Shown here: positions 23,957 to 36,400 of the stretch, in pieces
How positions within the stretch are numbered: position 1 is the first letter of the stretch
Layout of the letters: each line of letters starts with the position of its first letter
Assembly: GCF_041381155.1 (NCBI RefSeq)
Contig: NC_091134.1
Coordinates: 13,394,008 to 13,458,007 of the forward strand
Direction: 5' to 3'
DNA length: 64,000 nt
From: Argopecten irradians
Lineage: Eukaryota; Mollusca; Bivalvia; Pectinida; Pectinidae
Program-made: the position numbers and the translations under genes
The notes under the pieces: model-generated
The model's input: only the letters and a program-made list of their open reading frames with translations
Database searches by the model: none
What the model was told of the DNA's origin: nothing

Positions 23957-24520
23957 AGGGACAATTCACTCAGGCTAATTCTTTTATATAACCAACAAGC
24001 AAAAAATAGCATAAATGTATTGTTCTACATTTCTTATGAAACATATAACATAAGATATTGACAAATTCCACGTCATTGTTTAGTATTTTAACTGATACCG
24101 TTGTAATTACAAATCGTTGATCAATACGATTAAGCAGGTACAATATGTACGCTGTACCAATATCCGAGCCAAAGTCACGCACGTTAAACAAATGAACTAC
24201 GTGTACATTACCACTGTGGAGGTGATATTATACTTTTTTAGGCAAGACAATTCACCTAATAAGGTAAACACACTTCTGTCAGAGCGATTTGAGCAGTTCT
24301 AGATAAAAGTAGCATTACTCTACGAGCAAGGGACTGGGTTCGGCATACATGATATTCGACCACAATGTGTAATGGCGGACAGCGAGTGAGTTTGAACATT
24401 TCACCACCATGGGATTTTCTGACATACCACAGTAAAACCGACTGATCTAATTTCCATTAGAACTGGGGGTTTTCCGATATGTAGAGAAATTTTAATGTTC
24501 TAGTAGAATGAATTGTCCCT
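23957..24520. mobile_element. TTAA-flanked MITE, 564 bp
   Basis: The left end is TTAA-AGGGACAATTCACTC. The right end, read on the other strand, is TTAA-AGGGACAATTCATTC. Terminal inverted repeats are about 15 bp with one mismatch. Flanking TTAA copies lie at 23953-23956 and 24521-24524. No transposase frame is present. TTAA targets are typical of piggyBac-type elements. Confidence 0.85.
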
Positions 24521-24524
24521 TTAA

Positions 24525-24924
24525 AGGCCCATTACCTTTCCGGAGCAAAATATAAAGGTTTCTTAAAAAACATTAATAACATCAGAAAATGCATACCGAT
24601 GACCTAAATAAAGGTTACGACACCAAACATATGCAAGATTTCATGCGTAATATATGAAAACAGTGGAGAGTCAATTCGCTGTTTTGCCGTCTGGCGCAGT
24701 GATAGTCAACTACCGCGCGGTATTTACGACGACGGCGGGAAACATAAGACGACCCGCGTTATGAAAATAAACATTTTATTTATTTTAATCAAATCGTTCG
24801 GAAGGTGATGATAAATGTAGTATTAGCGGTAAGTTAATAAGTTTTATGACTCTACAAAATTATTGATCTTGTTTTACATTCCCATTTTAAAAATTAAAAG
24901 CCGTTTCGGAAAGGTAGTGGGCCT
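24525..24924. mobile_element. TTAA-flanked MITE, 400 bp, abutting the previous one
   Basis: Ends are AGGCCCATTACCTTTCCG on the left and, on the reverse strand, AGGCCCACTACCTTTCCG on the right: 18 bp terminal repeats with one mismatch. Flanked by TTAA at 24521-24524 (shared with the preceding MITE) and 24925-24928. Non-coding. Confidence 0.88.
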
Positions 24925-24928
24925 TTAA

Positions 24929-26107
24929 CATGTCTGTTCGCCCGTGACCAATCTGAATATCGATCATATTGAATAAAAAATAGATTCATTCCAATATTCT
25001 GCCTTTAATTGAATCACTGAAAGATTTAAAGTGCCGATATTATTCCCGGAACTGTATTCAGTTGTAAGCCTTATTTGGAATATCTGTGTATTCTACAATG
25101 ACGTGGTCGTAAATGTGAGGTTTTAAATTCTTTAGTGGCCATACACATATTCTTGTTAAGAAAACTATTGAGAACAATGCAAGTAGTTGGTTTGTAATTT
25201 GAATATTTATAAACTGCGCATGCGCCAGTACTAATACGGCGGAGATTAGACAGAACAGATTGTCCTTATATATATCATTGCGTTGTAGCATAACAGTTCG
25301 CATATTGGATCACCGTATTCATTTGTTCATGTGATATTGCGATTTGTCAGTTGATGACCTACAGATTGTTGAATGCTGTGTTTGTGAAATACCCTTGAGA
25401 AAATTCAAAGACCACAACATTTTACCTGAAGCTGATTCAATCTGATTTAAACGTTGTTTGTCGGACACTTGCCGTTGAAAGTCTGGAACAACGAGGTTTT
25501 TTTTGTAAATAACGATATCATTTGTTACAGTTTTAAGCATAGCTGTATTACAAATGAGATTAACTTTCTTTAAATGTTTTTTTGGATTTTTCGGTTTTCG
25601 GAAGTGCAGTTTGTATTTAGCTCAAAGGAAGAATTGTGTTGTTCTTGTTTCGAATTTGTGTCAACTTTAACACATTTAAACATTGAACTGAACTAAATAA
25701 TGACTTTCAGCAACTTATTGGATATAAATCTATGCATGTAAAACCCAATTAGGATACTTTACAATTGACATGTATCCGCATTGAGAAAAAGAAAAGAAAA
25801 ATTCCAGATGGATTGTTATACGTGACTATGAGTGAAGTGTGATCTCTACGCTGTGTTTGAAAACAATCGTAAACCACATGCAAGAAGTTTTATTGATATG
25901 TCTACATGCTAACTGGATATTTTATTAACTTGATTTAAGACACTTCCGAGTAACGTTGACAGAGTTTCAAACCTTGTTTATTTTAAATTTCTTTTAATTT
26001 ATTCAAACATTTTCCAAAAGTCATAGTAACACTTCTTCATATCTAAATCTATAGTACAAGTGACAGAATACCCGCCTCTTCATAGGAAGAAAACATTAAT
26101 GTAAATA
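24929..26107. other. Intergenic, upstream of the multi-membrane-segment gene
   Basis: No supported gene. Two short minus-strand frames (near 25058-25303 and 25319-25540) were inspected and show no recognisable domain. The sequence immediately before 26108 presumably holds the promoter of the intronless membrane protein, but no clear TATA box or initiator was identified. Confidence 0.5.
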
Positions 26108-26962
26108 ATGAATAATATTATCGATGTCTTAGCAAAATCCGCTGAACGATTGCAGGCAAACTATTCGAAAAAAAGGCAAAATGAAAATTTTAATTTGAAA
26201 GCTGAATGGGAAACATGGGCAATTTTGTCAGTCGTAGCCATTATATCAATGCTGTTAACTCCATTGGCAGTGGTTGCATTTTCAGTGTATTTTCTGTTTC
26301 TTCTTTGTTGGTCAGTAGTTTTATATATGACTGAATTTCCCAGCGAAAGTAATAGAAATACAGCGGGAAATGAATCTGGGATACGTGTTCTGAACCTCAC
26401 CTTGCGCATTGCATATAGCATGTTTAAGAGTAGGTTATGGTTCAAAAATAATAGAAAAAAGGCTACCTTCTTTTTTCTGCATGTTTTCATATTTTCATCA
26501 ATTGATCTTACCATCTTCATTTACCTACAAACCATTCTCATAATAACTGATATCTTAGTCGCTTTCATTATTTTCTTCGTCATTTATCTCGCTATAACAG
26601 TACTTTCTGCTGTTATGAATGGGTGTGACATGAAGGAACTTAAATTGGACGCATGCCACTGTTTCAACATTGTCAAAAAACCTGCTCATTTGATAAGTAT
26701 CTGTCAATTTTTCTCACTGATGATATCAATTATCTTATTCATCAATCAGATATTGATTGGCTCCTCTACTATATGGACTGGTCTTCTCATTGGGTGTCTC
26801 GTTTATACATCTTTCAAACTATACTTTTCCATACTTTATTTTATTGCAGTCCTTAAGGAGGCATGCAGCGGAGACAGGTCTTCGGGAGACAGGTCTTCGG
26901 GATACAGGACTCCGCGGGTTACGTGTATCACGGTTGGGGCGAATTCTATACAACAAAATTAA
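26108..26962 (+). CDS. Intronless multi-pass membrane protein, unknown family
   Basis: A single 284-residue open frame, far longer than chance for this AT-rich sequence. After a charged N-terminal region (1-35) come strongly hydrophobic stretches at about 38-74 (room for two helices), 120-138, 141-169, 195-216 and 222-248, so about six membrane segments. A Lys/Arg-rich loop (about 107-119) and a Cys pair (CHC near 183-185) lie between them. The C-terminal tail contains three copies of a five-residue repeat (SGDRS, SGDRS, SGYRT) encoded by a 15 bp tandem DNA repeat. I do not recognise the family, and no catalytic or channel signature is evident. An AATAAA at 27067 is a plausible poly(A) signal. 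It could be one exon of a larger gene, but the frame is self-contained. Confidence 0.65.
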   Translation: MNNIIDVLAKSAERLQANYSKKRQNENFNLKAEWETWAILSVVAIISMLLTPLAVVAFSVYFLFLLCWSVVLYMTEFPSESNRNTAGNESGIRVLNLTLRIAYSMFKSRLWFKNNRKKATFFFLHVFIFSSIDLTIFIYLQTILIITDILVAFIIFFVIYLAITVLSAVMNGCDMKELKLDACHCFNIVKKPAHLISICQFFSLMISIILFINQILIGSSTIWTGLLIGCLVYTSFKLYFSILYFIAVLKEACSGDRSSGDRSSGYRTPRVTCITVGANSIQQN

Positions 26963-27066
26963 TATACACATGTATGCCATGTAATATCGCAATATTTCCT
27001 GATTAGCTATCAGAGAAAAAAATCACTAAAATGCATCGCCGCAATTTCTAATTAACAACTCGCTGA

Positions 27067-27072
27067 AATAAA
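27067..27072 (+). terminator. Poly(A) signal candidate for the membrane protein gene
   Basis: AATAAA about 105 bp after the stop codon at 26962. Confidence 0.45.
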
Positions 27073-27168
27073 TCGCTGTAAACATGAACCTGAGGCACAA
27101 ACTGAAGTCGCCGCAAACGATATATAGTTAGTATAAACAATATTTCATTTTCAAAACAACGTCATTAA

Positions 27169-27526
27169 AGATGCCCCACCGCTGACAAATGGTATTTTTT
27201 CACCATAAAAAACAGGAGCAGACGATTTAGTATTTTTCTTCAGTTACAAAAGTTACTTACTTTACACCATTACCACCATTGAAAAGTTTGAGCTTCTAAT
27301 TTTACTTCAAGTTAAAAATATGAAAAATATTTAATTCCATCCCGAAAAAATTCCGTGACACTATATCCTATATGGAATGAAGTACTGATTGCGCATGCAC
27401 CAAAGGCGAAATAAATTATTTTATATTATTTTTTGTGTTAATTAGGCATATATATATACACGATTAAACACCAATTATTGTTCAAATGATTAACATCATT
27501 TATGCTCTGTCGGCGGTGGAGCATCT
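27169..27526. mobile_element. TTAA-flanked MITE (family with GGCGGTGGAGCATCT end), full-length copy
   Basis: The left end is TTAA-AGATGCCCCACCGCTGACA; the right end is TGTCGGCGGTGGAGCATCT-TTAA, an inverted copy. TTAA duplications lie at 27165-27168 and 27527-27530. The element is 358 bp and non-coding. Related copies occur at 40281-40491 (left end missing) and 61577-61917 (opposite orientation). Confidence 0.88.
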
Positions 27527-27530
27527 TTAA

Positions 27531-30500
27531 ATTACATTACATTACATTGAATTAATGTAAGGATTCAGAAAAAAAAAGTGTTTATATCCTTTTTCAAATA
27601 TATCAAATACATTGCTCCTTTCTTAAAACCGCTAAAATAGTTCTGCAGAATGTATTAATATTTATATTACAAGTCGGTCATGAGCTCAATTGTTTCAGAG
27701 ACATTGCAATCTTTATCTTGCAGATCACGATGAATGCAAAGCTGAAGTAATATCGTTTTATCGCATCTCTATAACATTGTATTGATTATAGGCACAATGT
27801 AGAAACCAGTTTATGGTTCATTATAATCCAATTAATATTCTAACTTAAAATATGGCTGTGATGTCATCTGTTGAGAGGTATATCTAAGTCTACTATTATC
27901 ACATACTATTGAAGAATAGAAACCTTTTCCTTTGGAATAGTTTGTGAACTTTTCCATGGCAAAAGGTAACATCGGTTGAAATTGCGTGTAATGACTGGTG
28001 AACACAACAAAGAACCTAGTTAGCAGCTACTTGTTTGAATATACATAAAAAACACATGAAAATCCATTATATCCGTAATTTCACATTCATTAAATCCAGG
28101 GAGAGATGGAGCAATCTACGAAAACTACAAACAGGCAAATACAGTACAGCCATTTTTGTTATTTTAGATCCTAAGTAATTGTCGTGATTTTTTTGTTTTT
28201 CTATCACTTCATTTCAAACTTTGTTTTCACGGTTGATATATCCATAGCCCGTAAAAACTAGACCCAAAAATGTTCAGAATTCCTTAAGAAAAAATTACAT
28301 ATTCTTTACTTGTTCCTATGTATTATTTGCATTTGTCTATTCTTTTCATCTTATACATCTCATATTTACATTCTGCAGGACGATAATAGCTCCTCAGGAA
28401 TGCTTTCATAAATCTTGTGCCGCGTGATTTCACTTTTCTGTGCACATGTAGTATGTTTCATTGGATGTTATATGTATCACTGTCTTAAATCTCTCAAAAA
28501 AGGCCTTTTCAAGACCTTGTCATGCATACAATAATATTTATTTTGACATATAGCACGTTTAATCCAATCTAGCTATTTTTCCCCAAAGTAACCTTGCCCA
28601 GTGGACAGTCCATTACCTTTTTGAGGTGAACTTTTAACCTTATTATGATAAAAAAAATATTAATTAATAGGCCTAATGTGTTTCTTAAAATCTTGTAATC
28701 AGCTCCATCATGAAAAAAGGGTTTTGATCCAAATCATACACTTCATATCCAAAAATCAACATTACTAGGTTCAAAACTGCATGAATAGCTTCATATATAT
28801 GGTCCTCCGTGTTGAACAGTGCACGTGACTTGTATTTGACTAATTTCGGTCATTTATATAGAAGCCATTGCTAACCTACTGTCAAACATATTTTTTGTTT
28901 TTGTAACCAATCCTATATAATTCTTTCCCTTATCAGAAGATATCATTTGAAGAAAATATCTCCACTAATGCTCTTTGAGAGTTTTACCTTTGCCTTGTTT
29001 TATGTAATGGATAGCATAGTTACACAATGCATGCCTGAAGCATGAAAAATGTCAACATCTGGATAAAAAAGAAGAACAGACAATGTTCTGACCGTCATTA
29101 CTGTGCAAGAAAGTGACTTTTGATGCTTTACAATAAGGACATTGTCATAATACGGAAGACAAAGTGGACAATTAGGATTTTTTAACGGAGAGTGTAAACC
29201 AGTACAAAACTAAAAATATGAGTAAATTTGGAAGTTACCATTTCGGGTTTAATGACGCCCTGAGCTTCAATAAGAATTCTCATTCAATGTATTTCCAAAA
29301 ATCACTTAGATACAGCATTGTACCAACTCGACTTGATTTTTGCCCAAAGAGCGGCAGAGGAACATGAAAACTTGTGGAAATATGAGTCAAATAACTTTCA
29401 AACAGGATGAAGATATGGAAAAAATACCTGAAATATCGTGAATGTGTATAACAAACTACCGCCAGAGGGATTTTACATAGAAAGAAGTGTTATGAGAGTG
29501 TAAATCATCCAAAATGGTGACTGAACCGGATTTATCAGCATTGCATTAGTATATGGTAATATTTTAATATGTATATTATGTGTAATGGGCTCTGAACTAT
29601 GTAAATATGTAATTTAAAAAAAAAAAGTTTTAGATATTATGATTCATAACATATTGATGTAAAATATAAGTACACCTCACTTTATAACTTTGTTTTAAAA
29701 TTATAGAGCAAAGGATTGGAAGTGTGATGTGCTCAACCTTCGCCCCAGAAATTTCAATTGGAGGACTCGCCCCTGTTGGGATACACCAGCTTCAGCAGAC
29801 TGTAGGTCGTTTTATGTAACAAAACATTCTCTTAGACCGACGGCAGCTACCTGTGTGTATGCAGTCATTTTAGATGAGAAGCTGGTAGCGGAAACAAACT
29901 TGGCACCAACTAACAGCGGCCAAATCATATGAACGGACTTGAAGTGAATTCGATCTCCCAAAAGGATAACGTGCTTTTTAAACACTGACAAATATAATAC
30001 TCATGCAGCAGACAATTCGTCATTGATCATATTATATGTACATTATATTGAAAATATGAAAACAAGAGATCGTTATGGAACTTGAACTGAATTGTGTTGT
30101 TTGAAACAGTGGATTAAAAAAAAGTTTTATGTTGTTCTTTTGGATTATTTTTTTTCTAATTTGGATTAAAATAATATTTAGTATAAAAAGGAATTTCACA
30201 TGGAAACCTTACATGTGACCCTCTCCCTTTATTACGTTTATAAGTGACTGTCTTACAACAGAGTTATATCTTACACAGTAAATGGTAACGTTACATTGTA
30301 GGACAGTTACAGGTAATCCCATAATCTAGGAGTTATAAGTACTGGGTTTTCTCCGGGCACTCCGGTTTCCTCCCACACTAAGATCCCTCGCGCGCTTACA
30401 TCCGGGCCATCGAGAGTGATTTACATAAGTTGTAGAACTTGTTTCGTAATCGATGTAAAATAAATAAAGTTTATATTTATATATAAGTACTGAAACATCA

Positions 30501-33234
30501 GTACTGAGATCACAATCATGTTTTAATAATTAAACACAAGTCTGATGATAATTATGATTTGGTGTTTGTCTTTAGCATCTCGTCTTGGCTGCTGCTTATT
30601 ACACATTTGGGATTAAAAGGTATTCGATTTCACCATATTTGTGCGACTGATGCAAACAAATAGGTATATATACACTTTATATAATTAGGGCATTGGGCCA
30701 ATATGTGAGTATTTTCTTACGACGTAGTTAGTTTAATTTTGTTTTAGTACTTATTTGAAGTTTTAATCTAAAACATCTCTTTGGTGGTATCTATTGTAGT
30801 TTCTGTAATGTAACTCTCATGTTATCGACTTTTACCTGTGTACATTGTCTTATGTAGTACGTATACCGTGTATTGTGTATTATGTGAATTATTATTATGA
30901 CGTCACCTATACGACAAATATTTCGCTACTTTATATCCAAAATACGGAAAATATAATCATCTACTTACTCAAAATCAAATAAATCCAATATATGTCTATA
31001 AAGTATATATTCTAGGGTGTGTTCTTTTTTCGGTAATATGTTCTAAGACACCTCTGACTGCACATAAACTATCCAAATATGAAAATTGTGCAATTTGAAG
31101 TTTAATGTAAATACAGTGGAATTTTCTTAAACCGATCATGGTCGATGCAAAGAATTTTGGACGGTTTAGAGAGGTTTGTGTGTTGGAGAAGTGAACCAAA
31201 TATCGGTCATCACGATACTGAAAAAAAACACTTTCATATTTGTCCTCAGTAAGTAGAAGGAATTCCACGTCCTACATTCTGACCATTCAATATATCTTTC
31301 AGATGATTACTTACCGGACGTTCTAACTCATGTCCTCATACGTATCACAAAAATAAAACAAATCTTATAAATACGCACTGCATGATCCGGAAATGACATC
31401 ATAAGGGAAACAAAACAATCAGGGAAAACGTTAGATTTTTGTATGAATAAACAAATTTATTTCTATAGATAATAACAGACAATGAAATTAACATTACCTT
31501 CGTTATAAGCCAAATATATATTTAAAGAAGTCCAATTATGATAGACTTGTACAGCATTAATTAGAGAATTTAGATTTACAGATTTGTGAAGATAACGTAT
31601 TTTATACACATAGTTTTCACTATAATGAGTATTTCATTATCAATAAGCCAAATATATATTTAAAGAAGTCCAAAAAGGAAAGATTCTTTATTGAAACTAA
31701 AAGGAATAAAAAGAGTGTCTAAAAGAGTTTCAAGACTCACAAGGAGTTTTTGCATCTCTTGACATTCCCAAAGCAAGTGTGTATTAGTTTCATATTCCGA
31801 GTTGCAAAGTGATGCTATGATAGTATTATTAGATCTACATTGACATCTCCATTCGGAAAGGGCGTCTGCTCAAAAGCGGCACATTCCGCATTCTAGAACA
31901 AACTTTAACTCAAAATGATGTATTCTTCGTGTCTGATAATTCCCTTAAAATATAAAGTTTGTTCTAGGTTGTGCTCTTTTTGCTTTTAAAAGAATAAACT
32001 ATCAAAGAATATGCCAAAATTGACAAAATTTTCAAATTTGTATAGGTACCATTGTTATATAGCAAAAACATACTCTCTTTCAACAGAAATATCATTAAGT
32101 TTTTATCAGGGGCGTATTCAATATTTCAAACGTAACTTAGCAACTTAATTTCTAAATAGGCCTACTTGATTTGAAATTTGGTAGATTTAGGGGCCAAAAA
32201 GAGCCATAACCATATCTAGTCCTTTGAGTTTATCTCTATTATAAATTGAATAAATTTTATAATTTTAAAAACTTGTCCCATCGTTTGCTATGTCCGTGCC
32301 GTAACGGACCAATACATTTCGGATTTGATGTGGGGTTTGGCAGGGTGATAGCTACGATCATTTTCAGAAAAAGCGCACGGGGAAACTTTCTGCTAGAAGG
32401 CTAAAGTAATCGATAAGAACGCTAGCATTAATCCAATATGGCGACACTGGCAGTGTTGTGTGTATCGTTTCCATTTCCTACATGCATCTGTGAGCCTATG
32501 ACCATTAGTTAGCTATATATAGACTTATTATACTATAGAACTACATGTAAGTATTAGAAATTACACATACTATGTATAAAATCTAAAATATCTTATCAAA
32601 TCATTCATTCTGAAAAACACTGTTTCCATTCTGCATTCGTCGTCTGCTAGAACTAAGAAAAATTCTATAAGAATAACTAAGAAAAAACTTCAGATAATTA
32701 ATATAAGAATATGTTGGAAATTAACAGATTGAAGAACAGATATGTGAGCATTTTATTTTGTATTACAGTTGGAGGGACTGCGACCTTTTCTGTGATTTAA
32801 TATACCAAAAATGACTTGTCAAAGACGCATGTGTCAATCATGTCTTTTCAATTAAATCTTAAACCATTTACTAATATGTTATGGAACAGTCCAAATAATA
32901 TATACTTAAATATTGTTCGATTTTCATAACATTTGTAAACAGTAATCAGAGCTTTCCTTAGATTAGTAATAGGGTAACCAGTTATAGTACTAGAAATAAA
33001 AGTGCGATGGAACATGTTTATTTTCAATATTACAAAAAGAAATATATTATTTAAACAAATCAACAAACCTTTTATTATCAATGACATATACAATGGTATC
33101 TTCGAATTAAGTACACACACTTTTTACAACATAGCTGATATACACACAAATTTAGTATCGAGTTTCCATTTCTTTTCTTTCTTGACCTCATTGGCTTCTA
33201 TAAGTACTTTCTTGTTTACTGAACTTTCTAGAGT
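27531..33234. other. Long intergenic region before CNTD1
   Basis: About 5.7 kb without a supported gene. It holds a SINE-like fragment (30349-30475) and a possible DNA-transposon end with CAGTGGAATTTTCTTAAACC near 31113. A 67-codon plus-strand frame at 29729-29932 has rather non-AT-rich composition but no domain or consistent splice partner. 5' non-coding exons of CNTD1 may lie here but cannot be recognised. Confidence 0.5.
30349..30475 (+). mobile_element. SINE-type 3' fragment
   Basis: Contains GGGTTTTCTCCGGGCACTCC and GGTTTCCTCCCACACTAAG, the conserved body motif I associate with bivalve tRNA-derived SINEs, ending near AAATAAATAAAG. The tRNA-like head is absent, so it is 5' truncated. Confidence 0.6.
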
Positions 33235-33373
33235 ATTAATGGTATCTTCTTTTTTACCAAAGATACCCATGATGGCTTCTATGAGTATCTTGTTTACTCT
33301 TTCTAGAGTATTTTTGATCAAATTAATGACAGCCATCATGGGTATCTTTGGTAAAAAAGAAGATACCATTAAT
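33235..33373. repeat. Perfect 43 bp inverted repeat upstream of CNTD1 start
   Basis: 33235-33277 and 33331-33373 are exact reverse complements (arm begins ATTAATGGTATCTTCTTTTT) around a 53 bp spacer. The spacer side resembles nearby sequence: GGCTTCTATAAGTA at 33192 and GGCTTCTATGAGTA at 33273 show a local direct duplication. It ends about 100 bp before the CNTD1 start codon and may lie in its 5' intron or leader. Confidence 0.9.
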
Positions 33374-33475
33374 AAAAATATTGAAAATTATCGGTCTATA
33401 TTTAGATGTATAGATTAAGTGTCATGTTTCTGATCATCATAATATTTTCTTATTTTTACATACAGAATTCTAATA

Positions 33476-36400
33476 ATGGATAGAATCTTTGGAACCCCAG
33501 AGGAACCTTTGTTTAATGATAAATATACAGCTGTGACTGCAGATATCCTCCAGGAATGGCTGATTTCCCTGGCTTCTATCAATACTAAGACAATTACCTG
33601 TCCACTTGAGGTAACAATCCTGTCATGCTGTGTCAGCTCTATAACACTAACAGGTTCTATTGAATGTGTTATTAAAATTACAATCCAATAAGAAAGGGGA
33701 GATAACTCATATACTTTACTATCTAGATGTGAGATAACTTGGGCATATGTTGTACTGTTTCTTTATTATGTTATATATTAGACAAGAAAGTAATTCCAAC
33801 CGTGTGGACAAAACAAAATTGTCAAATTTTCATGGCGATCTGCCCCTTTATCAAGTCATACAAAATAAACACGATTACAAAATAGGATACGAACATAATG
33901 CGGGACATAGTAGACAAATATTAAACTATACAGCACAATGGAGCACAATTTACTCTTTGGCAAGTGGCAGCCGAAGGCCGGATCTACGAAAATGTATCCA
34001 TGCTGTTCGGCAGAAGGCTAAAATATGAGCAATGTTTTACATATATATTATGTTATACATATATATATCTATTGGTGCAAAACCATGTTTCAAAAACCAC
34101 AATAATTAAGAACACAAATATTAATATAAAAATAATTTATTTTGCTTTTGGTGCATGGTAATTATCTATTAAGAAAGGGGAAATAACTCCGGTGGGATCC
34201 CACTCACATTTTCCATTGGGGGCCCCTGTGAGACCAGAGGGGCGGGGTCAAATACGGTCAAAATGACTTGGAATTTCAAAAAATCTTCTTCAGAGTTCAC
34301 AGGTTTGATGGAAGCAAAGGGCCAGTATATAGTGTTTATATGTCTTTGTTTGATTCTATATCAGAACTAAGGTGACAGTTACGGCCCATCGGCCTCTTGT
34401 TTATTTTATTTTCACTTTAATTTTCATTATTTCAGCAAGGCCTTTTCAAGAGTGGTGAATATGCAGAATTTGTGTTTAATTCTTGTGACCTGTTTAAGAT
34501 GGCTCCTGAAGCAAAGTACCTTGCATTAGAAATATTTGACAGGTAGGTTGAGAAATTGGATTGAAAAATTATGCAAGATATTAGGAGTTACTTCCCCTAC
34601 ATTACTCAAGAGCATAAAGACATGGATACTTAATTGTCTACATTATTTAGCTATTAATTATTGAGACATATATTTATTTTTATAATCTTATTTCGATGTA
34701 TTTTATAGTACAATAAGTGTTGGGAATCAGTTGTAAAATCATATTCGATGATCATGTTCGGTTTAGAACAACCTACTAATTATCAATTTTATAATCGGAT
34801 ACCATTTACAGAAAACTCTCCTATATTTGAAAATATATTTAACCTTTTACTTTCTCTAAAGAATTTAAGAAAGATATATCCTATGAACCAACAGTACAAA
34901 CAAGTATTTGTTTTAATTCAAATTGTTTATCTAACATGTCTTCAGACATTTTGAAATGTGATTTTGCACCAAAAACACACATTTATGAAGGTTCAGAATA
35001 GTATAAAATCAGCACAAGTTATCTCTTATTTTAATAATTGACTTTCAAAATCGATAGTCTTTGGGAAAATCATAATTAATCGATCATAGATTAAAATTGA
35101 GAATCGGTCCAACACTGAGTTCAATATTTAATTACTTATAAGAAGAAAAAAAATGTCAATGTATGGGCTATTAACTCTTACACTTACTCCTAACCATTTT
35201 CACATTTAGATAATGGTGTAAATAATAAATTTTACAAATTGATTCCTTTAGATATTCATGAAATAATTAAAATCACAAAAAAGATATCATAGTAAATATA
35301 TATAGGATTTAAAAATTGAAAACTGTGATGAAATTAATTGGATATAAAGTTATATGTGCTGCAACTTTGCGGAAATTTTGACATGTTAATTCTTCTTCAC
35401 TAATTTATTGAAAACCACCAGATTTGATGATTTACACTGCTCATCAGTGAAAATCATTCAAATGGACAGACAAACATTTATGATGCCTTATAAACATTAT
35501 AAACATTTAGTTACAGCATACATATATGCAATGTAAAAGTCAGACATCAATGCTTAGAATTAGTTTTTGAGACTACTTGGTAAAATAAAATAGTTTAAAT
35601 GTACGATTCCATTGATTTTCAAACAGATTATTTTCCCAAATCAATACGCAACTTCATTGTCTGTATTGTGACATCATGATTATGTTGGATTCAATATGCG
35701 CCATTTCTGGATTTGGGTCAGTTGGCTAAATGCAAGGTAGCAGTATCATCGGATGGCAATAAGATCTATTTGAAGACAGCGAAGTATATACATGTACACA
35801 TTCATATATTTGAAGATAAAATCCCAATATTTTGTAGGTTTATGGTACAGCACATCAAGGATCTGTACAGCCATGTGATGCAGAGTGAAAGCAAGCATTA
35901 CCAAGCTGACTGGAAATCTCTACTTGACAGAATCAAGAACCAGCTGAAACTCCGAGCAGTGTCATGCTGTCAGATCGCAAGCAAACTAACCTCACACTAC
36001 CATGTAAATAGAACATATAATTAAGGTTTTACAAAATTAGATCAATTGAATTTAAACCTTGTGTCTAGGTAAAGACCAGTGACTCTAGGGACAAAGCAAA
36101 AATGGTCTTTGTAGCCAAGGGGTCTTTTAACACAGAAAGTGATCTCGGTGTTCTGTATACAGAGGTGGTCGTTAAGGCAGGTTTCATTTTATTATTATCT
36201 CAAGTAGAATTTTTTTCTCCCATTCTTGAAAAAGTAATATCCCGTGGTTGCTATAGAAAAGATAACTGACTGCCTTTTACTGGGGTAGGGAAAAAGACAG
36301 CTTGCAAGACTGGATTTATTATGACATGACATTATCAATAATACATGCACTTATTATGCAGAGAGTATTGTCGACAACATCATTAATTTTGACACATTGC

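Noticed and set aside
29729-29932. Possible exon with less AT-rich composition
   Set aside because: An acceptor-like AG precedes it, but no partner exon in phase or recognisable domain was found, so it is left as undecided non-coding.
33002-33418. Open frames on both strands around the 43 bp inverted repeat
   Set aside because: The shared peptide pieces in the two frames are a direct consequence of the palindrome, and no domain or splice context supports a gene.
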